The notes below the pieces were generated by a model, which was not told the DNA's origin, did no database searches, and saw only the letters and a program-made list of their open reading frames with translations. 64,000 nt of DNA, taken from positions 13,025,501-13,089,500 of the forward strand of contig JAPQWV010000005.1 in assembly GCA_027422505.1 (NCBI GenBank), given 5' to 3'. A program made the translations under genes and the position numbers. This document shows, piece after piece, positions 34,354 to 47,260 of this stretch (within the stretch, counting starts at the first letter, position 1; the number at the start of each line of letters is the position of its first letter). Source of the stretch: Craterostigma plantagineum (lineage: Eukaryota; Streptophyta; Magnoliopsida; Lamiales; Linderniaceae).

Positions 34354-36121
34354 GCATGGTTTCGAGCAAAACCTAAAATGACGTCAAGCTGACATAAGAC
34401 ATGGCGAAACTCATCTCTTCACTACGCATGGTTTCGAGCGAAACTTAAACGACGCCATGCTGACGTCAGAGCACGGCGAAACCCCTCTCACACTTCATTC
34501 TATCGATCGAAAGTGGTCTTCCTCATGCATGGTTCGGGCGAAACGAAGGTGATGTCAAGGTGATGAAAAGACGCGGCGAAACTCCCTCCCTATTACGTTC
34601 AACCGGCGAAACTAACCCATGATAACTACCAATTGAAATTAGGATTGGATATAAATGAGTTTCGATCGAAACTAGCTAGCAAATAGGACTTTCGATCGAA
34701 TGAACCTAGAGAAGAGTTTCGGGCGAAACCTTGTGAGCTAAATAACTTTCGCCGTCTAAAGAATCGATCGAAGGGATGAAGGCATAATGTGGAAAATTGA
34801 ATTAGACAATTTGGACGAAATTGAATTGAGCAAATAGGAGCTTCGACTGAAACCTAACCAACTAGCACACCTTCACCGAGGTATATAAGTAGAAGTCGAA
34901 AGTTAATTCTAACATAACTTGGTATAGAAATCAAATGACTTAGGAAATTCAATAAGGCAAATCGAGTGGTTTGAAGTCTAGAAAATTAGTATAGCTCCAA
35001 ATAACTAGTATGACAAATATTAATTAATTCGATTAGTAGCTATGAAAGGCAATGAACTAATATTCTAACCCTTCCTATTTAAAGGTCGTACGTTAGGAGG
35101 TTACGGGGAAGTACGCTAATTAAAGCTTGGCCGACAGGTAAGTAGAAATTCAAATACGACACGTAACTTACCTGCGCAATGATTACGTGATACGTGCTTA
35201 TGTGACTCTATGTGAACCTTGTATGATATGATACGCATTATGCATGAAGACATGATATGCATATTTATATGAACATGACATGAGCATTTGCACGCATAAG
35301 TAGTACGAAAGACATGAGGTACGAGCGTGCATAAGATCGCCTGTGTGCGATGGATATTCGCCGATATTGGCATCTGTGTCGACCAATTTGCCTGTTATGA
35401 TAGGCAGGGGGAATACCCCGGATGCGGGAGATGCAACCTGGAGGATGCGACCCGAGGCATGCACTACACAGAGGGAACCTCTGGGTTAGTGACCTCGGTG
35501 TTGGCTACCAGCGAGAGGCGTCCGCGTGGAGGCTACACTTAGTAAGGGAAGATTCCTTCGGGTGACCTTCTAGTGTGCGAACCTCCACATATGTAGAATC
35601 CCTCGTGGATTAGAGCTCTATGAAATGGCGCATAGTAAGATAGAAAGCCGAGGGCCCATATGACGTATGAGTCTAGAAAAAGAGTATAAGCGTTAGTAAG
35701 CGACGGCGTGGATTGTCGATCGTTAGGACACGTGCATACATGCATCATTTCTGCTTACTGAGCCGCAGTGGCTCATTCCTTACGTTACGTGTTGTAGGTA
35801 CTAGCGATCACGGTACGTGATCTGTTTATGGTGTAAGGCCAATCTTTTGAAGCTTCTGGCTGCTTTTGAGGTGGAAGTGTATGGATGACGACCTGTGAAG
35901 GCCAGGCGCATAGGAGTTTTTGCTGTGCATGTACACACGTCACTTGTAAATAGGACTTGAAGAATGTAAAATGACTTAAGGAATTCTTTTGTCTTGTATG
36001 TATGACTTACAAGTTTTAAATGGAAAAATTTTATCCGCATTTTTACGTCTAAGCACGATAGCGCACCGTTAGGCACTTAGGATTTCGATAGAATACGATA
36101 TGAGGACGACGGGTCCTGACA
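34354..36121 (+). repeat. Gypsy 5' LTR, 5'-truncated
   Basis: 1768 bp corresponding to 42036-43847 of the 3' LTR. It contains GTTTCGAGCGAAAC/TTTCGATCGAAA motifs at about 34354-34760 and a GC-rich structured domain at about 35360-35620. It lacks 47 bp at 35382 that the 3' LTR has. It ends GGTCCTGACA at 36121. Confidence 0.9.
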
Positions 36122-36124
36122 GAG

Positions 36125-36133
36125 TGGTATCAA
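36125..36133 (+). promoter_or_regulatory. Degenerate primer binding site
   Basis: TGGTATCAAA-like sequence three bases after the 5' LTR. It matches the start of the initiator Met tRNA complement but diverges after TGGTATCA. Confidence 0.7.
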
Positions 36134-36276
36134 ATCTTCGGTCACAGGTCCTGCAGACTGTCCATACACACACACTCAAAAGCACGGAAGCGGCTTGCTT
36201 GTAAGTATTACGTTATGTGAATTCCTTCTATGGTATGATTTATTGGCCTTAGAAATTATCAGGATAGGTCGAAAAG

Positions 36277-37300
36277 ATGGTAAGACTTAGGGGTGAGGGC
36301 AGTAGGGAGACAGATCAAGGTAGGGACACTAATAACCCTACCGATAGTCGGGATGCTACCATCCTGCAGCTTACAGAATTGGTCCGCAACAGTCGGCCCA
36401 AATCCAGTAGCTGATCCAACAGCAAAACGCTGGAGGACAATCAGCTAGCGCACCTCCCCCGTCTGAACGAATTGAGATGATCGGGGAAAGATTCCGAAAG
36501 CTTAACCCCCCGTTATTTGAGGATGCCGGAGACCCTACTCAGCGAGGAGTTGGCTCAGGACTCTGGAGAATATATTCCAGCATAGCCGTACACCTGAGGC
36601 AGAGAAAGTAATGTGCACAGCCTACCTACTGAGGGGGAGCGCGGGACACTGGTGGGACACCATCTCAGCCATTCGAAAATCCGCTTACGATGAGCTGGGA
36701 TCGGTTTAAGGAATTATTCCGAGGGAAGTACTACACCGCCCCTGTCCGAGCCCAGAGGATGAATGATTTCATCAACCTCCGCCAAGGGGCAATGACAGTA
36801 GCGGAGTACATCAAGAAGTTTGAACAACTTTCAAGGTTCGCCGCTCACATGGTTAGCACGGATGCGCTCAAGATCGAGCGGTTCATGGAGGATTAAAGCC
36901 TGAGTTGTATAGAGATGTGAGCATGGTGGGAATTCAAGGAGCCACGTACGCACAAGTGGCGGAAAGGGCGCTAGTGTCGGAGCAAGACGAGGCAGAATTG
37001 CTCACGCCCAAGAAGCAAAGCGCAAGTTCATACAAGGGCCGCAAGGGAGCGGAGGCAACCAAAAGCGGCAGTTCGTCGCCAAGGGTGGGAAGCCGAACTT
37101 TCAGAATCGACCAGGACCACCCCAGCAACCCAACCCAAATCAGGGTAGACCCCAACTGAACCTACCCGTATGCCCAAAGTGCGCAAGGCACACAGGGGTC
37201 TGCTACTCCCAGAACGCGACCTGCATCAAATGTGGCAAGACGGGCCACTACCTCAAGGCATGCCCGGAGAATGGATCCAGAAGCCAAGCCGGAAACCAGG
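36277..37300 (+). pseudogene. Gypsy gag remnant with zinc knuckle
   Basis: Begins at ATG 36277; TDSRDATILQLTELVR matches the gag start of the gypsy at 62656, and a frameshift and stop follow directly. The core survives in 36690-36896 (APVRAQRMNDFINLRQGAMT, VAEYIKKFEQLSRFAAHMVS) and stops at 36894. A CCHC knuckle, CIKCGKTGHYLKACP, lies at about 37222-37266. It would form the capsid and bind RNA if intact. Confidence 0.85.
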
Positions 37301-37311
37301 CAAGACCTCCA

Positions 37312-37704
37312 ATGGTACCGGCCCGGGTTTATACTATCACGTCCGAAGAAGCAGAAAACAACCCGGCGGTAGTGACAGGTACCATCCTCATCTACCAGAC
37401 CCCCACATGCATTCTAGTTGATTCAGGAGCAACGCACTCCTTTGCATCTACGAAGTATGTCACGAGAATAGGAGTAACGCCTTATCAGGCAGAGTGCGAG
37501 TATAGTGTAACCGTTCCAAGCGGGAATCCCACCCAAACTAACCACATACTACGGGATTGCCCAGTAGTAATTGGGGATAAGGAACTACCCATAGACCTCA
37601 TAATAATTCCCATGAATGATTATGAGGTGATCCTCGGAATGGATTGGCTATCGAAGTACGGAGCCGTTATAGACTGCCACCGTAAGATAGTCACGCTCAA
37701 CTAG
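37312..37704 (+). pseudogene. Gypsy protease domain
   Basis: Aspartic protease active site in LVDSGATHSFAS (about 37416-37450), then [34 protein letters not shown], the usual C-terminal part. The frame ends in TAG at 37702-37704 before reaching RT. Confidence 0.88.
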
Positions 37705-37706
37705 AA

Positions 37707-39230
37707 GGAAATGAATCCCTTAGCTTCGTAGGAACTAGCAAAGGGGCGAATGTCTCTAGGATATCAGCGTTAAAATCCCAACGGCTGATCAAATCGGGGT
37801 GCGAAGCATATCTAGTGTTCGCCATCAAATCGGAGGAAAACACCTCGCCAAAATTCGAGGAAGTGCCGGTAGTTAAGGACTTCCCCGACGTATTTCCCAA
37901 AGAATTACCGGGACTACCTCCCGATAGGGAAATAGAATTCGCCATAGACCTGGTACCTGGAGCGGCACCAGTATCTAAGACCCCTTATCGGCTAGCACCG
38001 ATGGAGATGAAGGAATTAAAGGATCAACTCGATGAACTCATGCAGAAGGGGTTCATCCAGCCGAGCTTCTCCCCCTGGGGACCGCCGGTATTGTTCGTAA
38101 AGAAGAAGGACGGGTCAATGCGATTGTGCATTGATTACAGAGAACTGAACAAGTTAACCATCGAGAATAAGTACGCACTCCCTAGAATAGATGACCTGTT
38201 TGACCAATTACAAGGCTCAACTGTCTTCTCCAAGATCGACTTACGATCGGGCAACCATCAGTTGAGAATTCGGAAGGAAGATGCCCCGAAGACGGCCTTT
38301 AGTACCCGTTATGGCCACTATGAGTTCTTGGTGATGCCATTTGGATTGACTAATGCGCCGACGGCTTTTATGGATTTAATGAACCGGGTGTTCAAGCCGT
38401 ATATGGATAGGTTTGTCATCGTCTTTATCGATGACATCCTAATCTATTCGAAAACAAGGGGGAACACGAAGAACACTTAGAGATAGTTCTGAGCATACTA
38501 CGGGACAAGCAACTGTACGCCAAGTTCAAGAAGTGCGAATTCTGGCTCGACCAAGTCGCCTTCTTGGGGCATATAGTATCCAGAGCGGGGATTTCCGTAG
38601 ACCCGAACAAAATCGAAGCCATTAGCAACTGGTCCCGACCGACTAATGTGACGGAAGTACGAAGCTTCCTCGGTCTGGTAGGATATTACAGGAAGTTCAT
38701 CAAGAATTTCTCAAAAATAGCGTCGACACTGACAAGGTTAACCAGGAAGAACACGCCGTTTCAATGGACCACGGAATGTGAACAGAGCTTCCAGGAACTG
38801 AAGAAGCGGCTACGGCAGCTCCAGTTCTCACAATACCCTCAGGAACTGGAGGGTTTACCATTTATAGTGATACGTCGAAGAACGGGTTGGGGTGTGTGCT
38901 AATGCAGAACGGAAATGTAGTAGCATACGCTTCTCATCAACTAAAAGAGTACGAGAAGAATTACTCGACGCACCGACCTAGAGCTCGCGGCAATGATCTT
39001 TGCTCTCAAGATTTGGAGGCATTACCTCTATGGAGAGCGGTGCGAGATATACACTGACCACAAGAGCTTAAAGTATTTCTTCACGCAAAAGGAGCTGAAC
39101 ATGAGGCAAAGGAGGTGGTTAGAGTTAGTCAAGGATTACGACTGCGTAATCAACTACCACCCAGGCAAGGCGAATGTAGTAGCCGATGCCTTAAGCCGAA
39201 AAGCAATGAGTGCAGAACTGCAACTACTAC
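37707..39230 (+). pseudogene. Gypsy reverse transcriptase and RNase H
   Basis: RT in 37815-38480: [60 protein letters not shown] and the catalytic [10 protein letters not shown], with SGNHQ where SGYHQ is usual. A frameshift falls after YSKTR near 38460. The connection region (38564-38902) has [20 protein letters not shown]. RNase H starts in a shifted frame near 38900 and continues from 38993 with [20 protein letters not shown] and [11 protein letters not shown]. The copy is dead. Confidence 0.9.
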
Positions 39231-39399
39231 AAGTAGAAGTCGTACGATTAGGCGAAGTTGAGACGCAATTAGCAGCTCTAACCTTGCAGCCTACACTGTT
39301 AGAGCGAATCAGGACGGTACAAGGAACGGACGAACTTTATACGAAGATCAAAGAAGTGCAGCCGGAACAACCGACAGGAGATCTCATAATACAGGAAGA

Positions 39400-40330
39400 C
39401 GGAAGGTTACACTTCACGAACCGATTGTACGTACCAGAAGATGCCGAACTCCGAAGGACGATAATGGTGGAAGCACATGCCACGGCATACTCAGTTCATC
39501 CAGGAGCAACCAAGATGTACAGAGACTTACGGGAAAACTATTGGTGGCCAGGCATGACGAAGGACATAGCGACATTCGTGAGTCAATGCCTGACGTGTCA
39601 GCAAATAAAAGCCGAGCATCAAAGGCCGGCGGGGATGCCTCAACCGCTACCCATTCCCGAATGGAAGTGGGACAACATCACCATGGATTTTGTCATCGGA
39701 CTGCCGAAGAATGTGAAAGGGCATGACGCGATTTGGGTGATCGTCAACCGACTAACCAAGTCTGCCCACTTCTTACCAATTAGCACGACGTTCTCCATGG
39801 AGCGATATGCTGAGCTTTACATCCAAGAGATAGTACGACTGCACGGGATTCCATCATCGATAGTCTCGGATCGCGACTCTAGATTTCAATCGAATTTTGG
39901 CCGAGTTTGCAAAAGGCGATGGAAACGAGGCTGTCCTTTAGCACCGCCTACCATCCGCAGACGGACGGTCAATCCGAGCGAACAATACGGACGTTGGAGG
40001 ACATGCTGCGAGCGTGTGTACTCGATTTCAAAGGAAATTGGAGTAGGTACCTCCCACTAGTCGAGTTCTCGTACAACAACAGCTACCACGTCACTATCGG
40101 GATGGCACCGTACGAAGCGTTATACGGGCGTAGGTGCAGATCCCCAGTACATTGGGACGAGGTCGGGGAACGGGCAATGTTAGGCCCCGACATAGTACGA
40201 GAAATAACGAAGGCCATTACCACAATACGAGAAAGGATGCGAACGGCACAGAGTCGGCAGAAAAGCTATGCAGACCAAAGGCGCCGACCACTGGAATTCG
40301 AAGAAGAGACCTGGTATTCGTAAAGGTATC
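39400..40330 (+). pseudogene. Gypsy integrase
   Basis: The zinc finger region shows [20 protein letters not shown] and [16 protein letters not shown]. The core begins with [20 protein letters not shown] (first catalytic Asp) and [12 protein letters not shown] (second Asp). A frameshift near 39900 moves to the 39907-40323 frame with [20 protein letters not shown] (catalytic Glu) and APYEALYGRRCRSP. Not functional. Confidence 0.9.
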
Positions 40331-40732
40331 GCCAATGAAGGGTGTAAATCGGTTCGGAAAGAAAGGAAGCTAAGCCCTAGGTACATCGGCCCATTCAGAG
40401 TAGTGAAGAGGGTTGGTGAGGTAGCATACCAATTAGAGCTGCCAGCATCATTATCGCAAGTGCATGACATATTCCATGTCTCGACACTACGAAAGTACAT
40501 AGCCGACCCGAATCATGTGCTAGGAAACGAATCCCTACATCAACAATTGAAACCGGATCTGAGTTACGAAGAGACTCCGGTGGAGATATTGATGTACGAA
40601 ACTAAGAGACTTAGGAATAAAGATATTCCTTTAGTGAAAGTGTTGTGGCGGAACCAATCTACGGAAGAAGCCACATGGGAACGGGAGGACAAAATGAGAA
40701 TTCGTTACCCTGAGTTGTTCCACATGGGTTGA
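40330..40732 (+). pseudogene. Integrase C-terminus with chromodomain-like tail
   Basis: Reads KLSPRYIGPFRVVKRVGEVAY, then LSQVHDIFHVSTLRKYIADP. It ends in the chromodomain-like segment LVKVLWRNQSTEEATWERED typical of Tekay/Del chromoviruses, which is thought to guide integration to heterochromatin. The frame ends with TGA at 40730-40732. Confidence 0.85.
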
Positions 40733-40752
40733 TTTCGGGGGCAAAATCCTCC

Positions 40753-40767
40753 TTAAGAGGGGGAGGA
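40753..40767 (+). promoter_or_regulatory. Gypsy polypurine tract
   Basis: AAGAGGGGGAGGA immediately before the 3' LTR start TGTAGGACC at 40768. Confidence 0.88.
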
Positions 40768-43700
40768 TGTAGGACCCGAGACCCCGCAAACTAAGTCGGC
40801 CAATAAATTTTGTATATGACCTAAGTAATTACGTGCTAATTAACGTACATGTTATATGTTTACGTGATTTTACGACTTTTGTGCTCGTGATTTGTATGCT
40901 AATTTCATGCAATTATGTGCCTAAGATTATGTGCTTACGATGACCCCCAAATTACGCAACGGATTACGGGAAAATATTAAGGAAGGGAAGGAATTAATGA
41001 TAGTCAAAAGAGAGTTGGGCTAGGAATTTAATTATTTTGGACTAGAACTTAACAATAGGCCCAAATTTGCAAGAAATCAACTTAGGAGACAATTTCCCTT
41101 AAAACAAGGAATTTCACGTTAACCTAGTCCTTTCCTAACCATGCCTAGAAATAAAAATATCTAAAACCCACTTTTCAACCTCATAACCACACTTAAAAAG
41201 AAAACAACGAAACTCCATTGAAGAAGGTATGAAGCATTTACTAATATATTTTTGTTGTTAACTCTTAAATTAGGTTGTTAACTCAAATCTAGTATGTTTA
41301 GGAAGTTAATACCCTAAAAACATTAAGAAGAGGGAGGAGAAGATCGAGGGCTGGCTTTGGAGAAGGTATAAAATCCTTGCCTATGTCCTTACATTTTCTT
41401 GGCTCGTGATTTGAAGATTCAAAGTTTGGATTTATCTTGTTTAGGGTGTTAGCACACGAAATCTGCCGAAATGGTGTCCTTTAGTTCATACAAGTTATAG
41501 ATTTTTAGGAGTTTCGACTAGGTTATGGATATGAAGGTAGTTCGAGCAGTTGAACCTTTGTGTTTCGATCGAAAGTGAGAATGCCTAACTAAGTTTCGAT
41601 CGAAAGTGGGCAATTGAATTAGGGTTTCGAGCAAATGTGCATAGTAAATAGGCTTTCGATCGAAAAGGGACTAGAGAAATAGTTTCGGGCAAAACTTAAG
41701 GGTTTATACGATTTTGAATCTAATAATACCAAGTTCGATCGAAAGTAGGGAATTATTTCTTAGGGTTTCGGGCGACACCTAGACGTAACAATTTAAGTTT
41801 CGACCAAATCAAATTTTAAGATAGTAAATAGAACAATTCATGAGTTTCGACCGAAACTAACCCTAACATACTTGAATCGATCGAAACCCTATATCAAGCC
41901 CATGCAATTGATCGAAAGTGATTTCTTCCTAAGCATGGTTTCGATCGAAACCTAGAATGACATCATGATGACGAAAGAACACGGCGAATCTCTATCCATA
42001 CCACATACAATTGATCGAAAGTGATATCTTCCCATGCATGGTTTCGAGCGAAACCTAAAATGACGTCAAGCTGACATAAGACACGGCGAAACTCATCTCT
42101 TCACTACGCATGGTTTCGAGCGAAACTTAAAAGACGCCATGCTGACGTCAGAGCACGGTGAAACCCCTCTCACACTTCATTCTATCGACCGAAAGTGGTC
42201 TTCCTCATGCATGGTTTCGGGCGAAACGAAGGTGATGTCATGGTGATGAAAAGACGAGGCGAAACTCCTTCCCTATTACGTTCAATCGGGCGAAACTAAC
42301 CCATGATAACTACCAATTGAAATTAGGATTGGATATAAATGAGTTTCGATCGAAACTAGCTAGCAAATAGGACTTTCGATCGAATGAAACTAGAGAAAGA
42401 GTTTCGGGCGAAACCTTGTGAGCTAAATAACTTTCGCCGTCTAAAGAATCGATCGAAAGGGATGAAGGCATAATGTGGAAAATTGAATTAGACAATTTGG
42501 ACGAAATTGAATTGAGCAAATAGGAGCTTCGACTGAAACCTAACCAACTAGCACACCTTCACCGAGGTATATAAGTAGAAGTCGAAAGTTAATTCTAACA
42601 TAACTTGGTATAGAAATCAAATGACTTAGGAAATTCAATAAGGCAAATCGAGTGGTTTGAAGTCTAGAAAAGTATAGCTCCAAATAACTAGTATGACAAA
42701 TATTAATTAATTCGACGAGTAGCTATGAAAGGCAATGAACTAATATTCTAACCCTTCCTATTTAAAGGTTGTACGTTAGGAGGTTACGGGGAAGTACGCT
42801 AATTAAAGCTTGGACGACAGGTAAGTAGAAATTCAACTACGACACGTAACTTACCTGCGCAATGATTACGTGATACGTGCTTATGTGACTCTATGTGAAC
42901 CTTGTATGATATGATACGCATTATGCATGAAGACATGATATGCATATTTATACGAACATGACATGAGCATTTGCACGCATAAGTAGTACGAAAGACATGA
43001 GGTACGAGCGTGCATAAGATCGCATGTGTTTCGATTGATATTCGCCGATATTGGCATCTGTGTCGACTCAATGAAGAGTCACGGCTCTTCTATGCGACCA
43101 TGGCGATACGATGCCAATTTGCCTGTTATGATAGGCAGGGGGAATACCCCGGATGCGGGAGATGCAACCTGGAGGATGCGACCCGAGGCATGCACTACAC
43201 AGAGGGAACCTCTGGGTTTGTGACCTCGGTGTTGGCTACCAGTGAGAGGCGTCCGCGTGGAGGCCACACTTATTAAGGGAAGATTCCTTCGGGTGACCTT
43301 CTAGTGTGCGAACCTCCACATATGTAAGAATCCCTCGTGGATTAGAGCTCTATGAAATGGCGCACAGTAAGATAGAAAGCCGAGGGCCCATATGACGTAT
43401 GAGTCTAGAAAAAGAGTATGAGCGTTAGTACGGCGTGGATTGCCGATCGTTAGGACACGTGCATACATGCATCATTTCTTCTTACTGAGCCGCGGTGGCT
43501 CATTCCTTACGTTACATGTTGTAGGTACTAGCGATCACGGTACGTGATCTGTTTATGGTGCAAGGCCAATCTTTTGAAGCTTCTGGCTGCTTTTGAGGTG
43601 GAAGTGTGTGTATGGATGACGACCTGTGAAGGCCGGGCGCATAGGAGTTTTTGCTGTGCATGTACACACGTCACTTGTAAATAGAACTTGAAGAATGTAG

Positions 43701-43847
43701 AATGACTTAAGGAATTCTTTTGTCTTGTATGTATGACTTACAAGTAAAGGAAAAATTTTATCCGTATTTTTACGTCTAAGCACGATAGCGCACCGTTAGG
43801 CACTTAGGATTTCGATAGAATACGATATGAGGACGACGGTCCTGACA
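40768..43847 (+). repeat. Gypsy 3' LTR, complete
   Basis: 3080 bp, TGTAGGACC to GGTCCTGACA. The 5' third (unmatched in the truncated 5' LTR) is AT-rich. From 41520 to 42560 there are many TTTCGATCGAAA/TTTCGGGCGAAA motifs. A GC-rich structured domain lies at about 43040-43330. No genes; frames 42799-43071 and 43010-43276 are chance. Confidence 0.9.
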
Positions 43848-45687
43848 TTTTGAGGTCCGGTTGTGAGTCTTTTCTTGTATACGCGGTGAAGACGGAGGAA
43901 CTACCTCAGCCAGAACTAAAAGACATGTCGATAGTCAACGAATATGCCGATGTATTTCCCGATGATCTCCCGGGGTTACCCCCTGATCGAGAATACAATT
44001 TACAATAGATCTGATACCGGGGTCCACCCCAATCTCTAAAGCTCCATATCGGCTAGCGCCCAATGAATTGAAGGAATTAAAAGAACAGTTGGAGAACCTG
44101 TTGCAGAAAGGGTTTATCCTACCCAGTTTTTCACCGTGGGGAGCACCAGTCCTATTTGTACGGAAGAAGGATGGGTTGGTGTGACTATGTATCGACTATA
44201 GAGAACTGAACAAGATTACTATCAAGAATAAATATCCCTTGCCCAGGATCGACGATCTGTTCGATCAGTTACAGGGTGCCACGGTATTCTTGAAAATGGA
44301 TCTCCGTTCGGGATACCATCAATTAAAGATCAGGGAGACAGATGTTCCTAAAACGGCTTTCAGTACGAGGTACGACCATTACGAGTTCTTGGTCATGCCG
44401 TTCGGACTGAGAAATGCCCCAGCTGCGTTTATGGATCTTATGAACCGAGTTTTTAAAGACTATCTCGACCGCTTTGTTATCGTCTTTATCGATGATATCT
44501 TGATCTATTCTAAGACGAACACGAAAGCCACCTACGAACCATTTTAGGAATATTGCGAGAGAAATTACTCTACGCCAAGTTCAAGAAATGTGAATTCTAG
44601 CTCGAGCAAGTAGCCTTCTTGGGGCACGTGATTTCAGGGAATGAAATCTCTGTGGACCCGAGTAAGATTGAGGCCATGAATAATTGGCCACGACCGACTA
44701 CTACATCCGAGGTCCTAAGTTTTCTAGGACTTCCAGGATATTACCGTAAGTTCATAGCTGACTTCTCAAGTATTGCTTCAACCTTAACAAATCTTACGAG
44801 GAAGAATGTACCTTTCAAGTGTACTGAAGCGTGCGAACAAAGCTTCCAGGAGCTGAAGAAACGTCTTACTTCTGCTCCGATTTTGACAATACCATCGGGA
44901 TCGGGAGGATTCTCGGTATATAGTGATGCCTCGAAAAACGGACTGGGATGCGTGTTGATGCTGAACGATAAAGTAATCGCATACGCCTCCAGACAACTGA
45001 AGGAATACGAGAAGAACTACCCGACCCATGACCTGGAATTAGCAGCACTGGTCTTTGCTTTAAAAATGAGACATTACCTGTACGGAGAAAGGTGTGAGAT
45101 CTTCACAGACCACAAGAGCTTGAAGTACTTCTTCACTCAGAAGGAATTAAACATGAGACAACGACGATGGCTGGAGCTTGTAAAGGACTACGATTGCGTC
45201 ATTAATTATCATCCGAGCAAGGCAAACGTAGTCGCCGATGCGTTAAGTAGAAAAGCTATGAATGCAGAGTTAAGTAAACTCGGAGTGGAGGTAGTTGATT
45301 TAGGCGAAGTCGAAACGAAACTAGCAACATTAACTCTTCAGCCTACGTTGCTAGAACGAATCAGAAAGGTCCAAGAAGAGGACGAATTTTATCTAAAGGT
45401 AAAAGATGCACTTCCCGAAGACTTTGAAATCCGAGAAGAGGGAACTTTACTATACAAGAATCGACTGTACTTGCCCAGCGACGAGGAGTTACGACGAACA
45501 ATAATGACAGAAGCACATGCAACGACATACTCCATACATCCAGGCGCGACAAAGATGTACCAAGATTTGCGAATAACGTACTGGTGGCCAGGAATGAAAA
45601 AGGACATAGAAGCGTTCGTAAATCGATGTATGACGTGCCAACTGATCGGCCGAACACCAGCGACCAGCTGGAACTCTACAACCTTAC
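43848..45687 (+). pseudogene. Second gypsy pol: RT, RNase H, integrase start
   Basis: Begins inside pol (just upstream of [14 protein letters not shown] sequence) because the gypsy at 34354-43847 inserted here. RT has [32 protein letters not shown] and [10 protein letters not shown]. RNase H has [26 protein letters not shown] and [11 protein letters not shown]. Integrase HHCC begins ([24 protein letters not shown]). In-frame stops lie at 44182-44184 (TGA for the R of SMRLCIDY) and 44598-44600 (TAG for the W of CEFWL). A shift follows YSKT near 44515. It is close kin of the first gypsy. The frame is cut at 45687 by the element at 45688 and resumes at 49726. Confidence 0.9.
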
Positions 45688-46026
45688 TGTTAGGAAATAT
45701 TTTGTAGTGTTCAATTTCATTGTATTATCTTTGTTGATTTGCTTTATTAAACTTTGGGCTAGCTCTTAATTGGGTTAGTTCTTAGTTATTTATGTAATGG
45801 GCCTTCACAAGAGGCCCACCTATTATATACCAACTTGTGGTATAAATAGGAAAACCCTAACACATAGTTAGGGGTGCTTGTGTGTGTTAATCAAATAAAC
45901 AATTTTAGAGTGAGAGAGTCTCCTCAAGAACACCACCAAGCCCCACACGCCCCGAACCTAAATCTCGATCCTTAGGCGTGTTTAATCCGTCCGAAGTCGT
46001 ATTGTTGGTGCTAATCGGGACCAACA
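45688..46026 (+). repeat. LARD 5' LTR
   Basis: 339 bp, TGTTAGG to ACCAACA. TATAAATAGG near 45841-45850 is the likely TATA box, downstream of a CTTGTGGTATAA stretch shared with the Sirevirus LTR (CTTGTGGTATATAA). Confidence 0.93.
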
Positions 46027-46028
46027 AG

Positions 46029-46041
46029 TGGTATCAGAGCC
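46029..46041 (+). promoter_or_regulatory. LARD primer binding site
   Basis: TGGTATCAGAGCC two bases after the LTR, complementary to initiator Met tRNA. Confidence 0.92.
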
Positions 46042-47250
46042 CAACGCGACCGGATTTGCTTGTTTTGAGCGAGATTTGAGTGAAAAATTGCTTGAAAAAT
46101 TATTTTCGTCACTTTCAGTTTTTGGGCGATTTCGAACTCGTTTTGTTGTTTTTAGACATCCCAAAGGTTGATTATGTGTTTAGGAATGTTTTTCTGATGT
46201 TTTGGAACAAGTTTCGTCGATTTTGAGTGAGATTTGAGCGAAAACGAGTCATTTTTCTGGTAAAAGTCGCGCAATGAAATAGTACTGTTCTTGGCCGAGA
46301 AAGTTTCATACCCGAGAAAGTTTGCATGCGAAAATTTCGCTGGCCGAGGAACTTTCGCTGGCCGAGAAATTTTGAAACAGCGAAATTTTTTCCATGTTGA
46401 GAAATTTTGAAACCGCGAAATTTTTTTTCCAAGTTGAGAAATTTTTGAAACCGCGAAATCTTTCCAGGTTGCGAAATTTCTTGAAACCGCGAAACTTTGA
46501 AACCGCGAAACTTTCTAAGGCTGAGTCAAACTGAGAAATTTTCCACTACATGCGAAAATTTTACAGTACATGCGAAACTTTTACAGTACATGCGAAAATC
46601 TTCTTGATATGCGAAACTTTTACTGTACATGCGAAAATTTACTCTGAATGCGAAATTTCCTTATTTTCGCAACTCACTCTCACAACGAAATTTCTCGGGA
46701 CAACATCATTCGCACATTTTCACACCATTTTTTCGCACCCCCCGAGAAATTTGCACCAAACCTTTAAACTTGATCCAAACTCGAATTTTTAGCTTCAAAT
46801 CTTGCAAAAATCACTCTTTAAAAATTGCACTTAAACGTTTTTGACCACCAAAATTTCTGGCCCCCCCTCGGATTAAATAAGGTTAAGGAGCAAAAAAAAA
46901 AAAAAAAAAAAAAATTTCGTTGTGAAAAATTTTTCTAAGCCTAAGGAAAAATTAAGGGTTGAAATATTTTTCTAAGCCTAAGGAAAATTTATATCATTGG
47001 ATAGAGAAAAATTTTCTAAGCCCATTGGACTTTGTCTATTTTACACTTTTAAAATTTTCCGAAATAAATTTTTCTGGGCCAAAATTTTCGGTATAGACGA
47101 CGTTTTTGTGAAATTTTTGAAGGCAAATCCAAAACGCGGCAACGATCACCGTACCCAACAATCGACCTAGGACGGTATTGGCACATTATAGAAAAAGTTT
47201 AGGTCACCCCAAAACTTTTCGGAGCGAAATTTCCAAATGCCAATTTCAAA
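46042..47250 (+). other. LARD leader with GCGAAA/CGAAATTTT repeats
   Basis: No gene. About 46280-46720 holds dozens of short motifs (CCGAGAAA, ACCGCGAAATTTT, ATGCGAAAATTTTACAGTAC) arranged as irregular direct repeats. A 20-plus base A tract lies near 46891-46914. Then AT-rich sequence with a repeated TTTTCTAAGCCTAAGGAAAA word near 46933-46985. Confidence 0.7.
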
Positions 47251-47260
47251 CCACCCCCAG

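Larger units (their letters stand above)
34354..43847 (+). mobile_element. Tekay/Del-type Ty3/gypsy chromovirus, 5' end truncated
   Basis: Plus-strand element: partial 5' LTR (34354-36121), PBS, gag, protease, RT, RNase H, integrase with chromodomain-like tail, PPT and full 3' LTR (40768-43847). The first ~1.27 kb of the 5' LTR is missing, and the left junction abuts the captured-gene region. On the right it ends directly in another gypsy pol, so it inserted into that element and a later deletion removed the left flank. The LTRs differ by a 47-bp indel plus many small changes, so it is much older than the Sirevirus. Every domain carries frameshifts. Confidence 0.9.

Noticed and set aside
35116..36076. 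Frames on both strands of the gypsy LTR (and at 42799-43783) as genes
   Set aside because: They occur in both LTR copies with shifts and have no domains; LTR sequence explains them.
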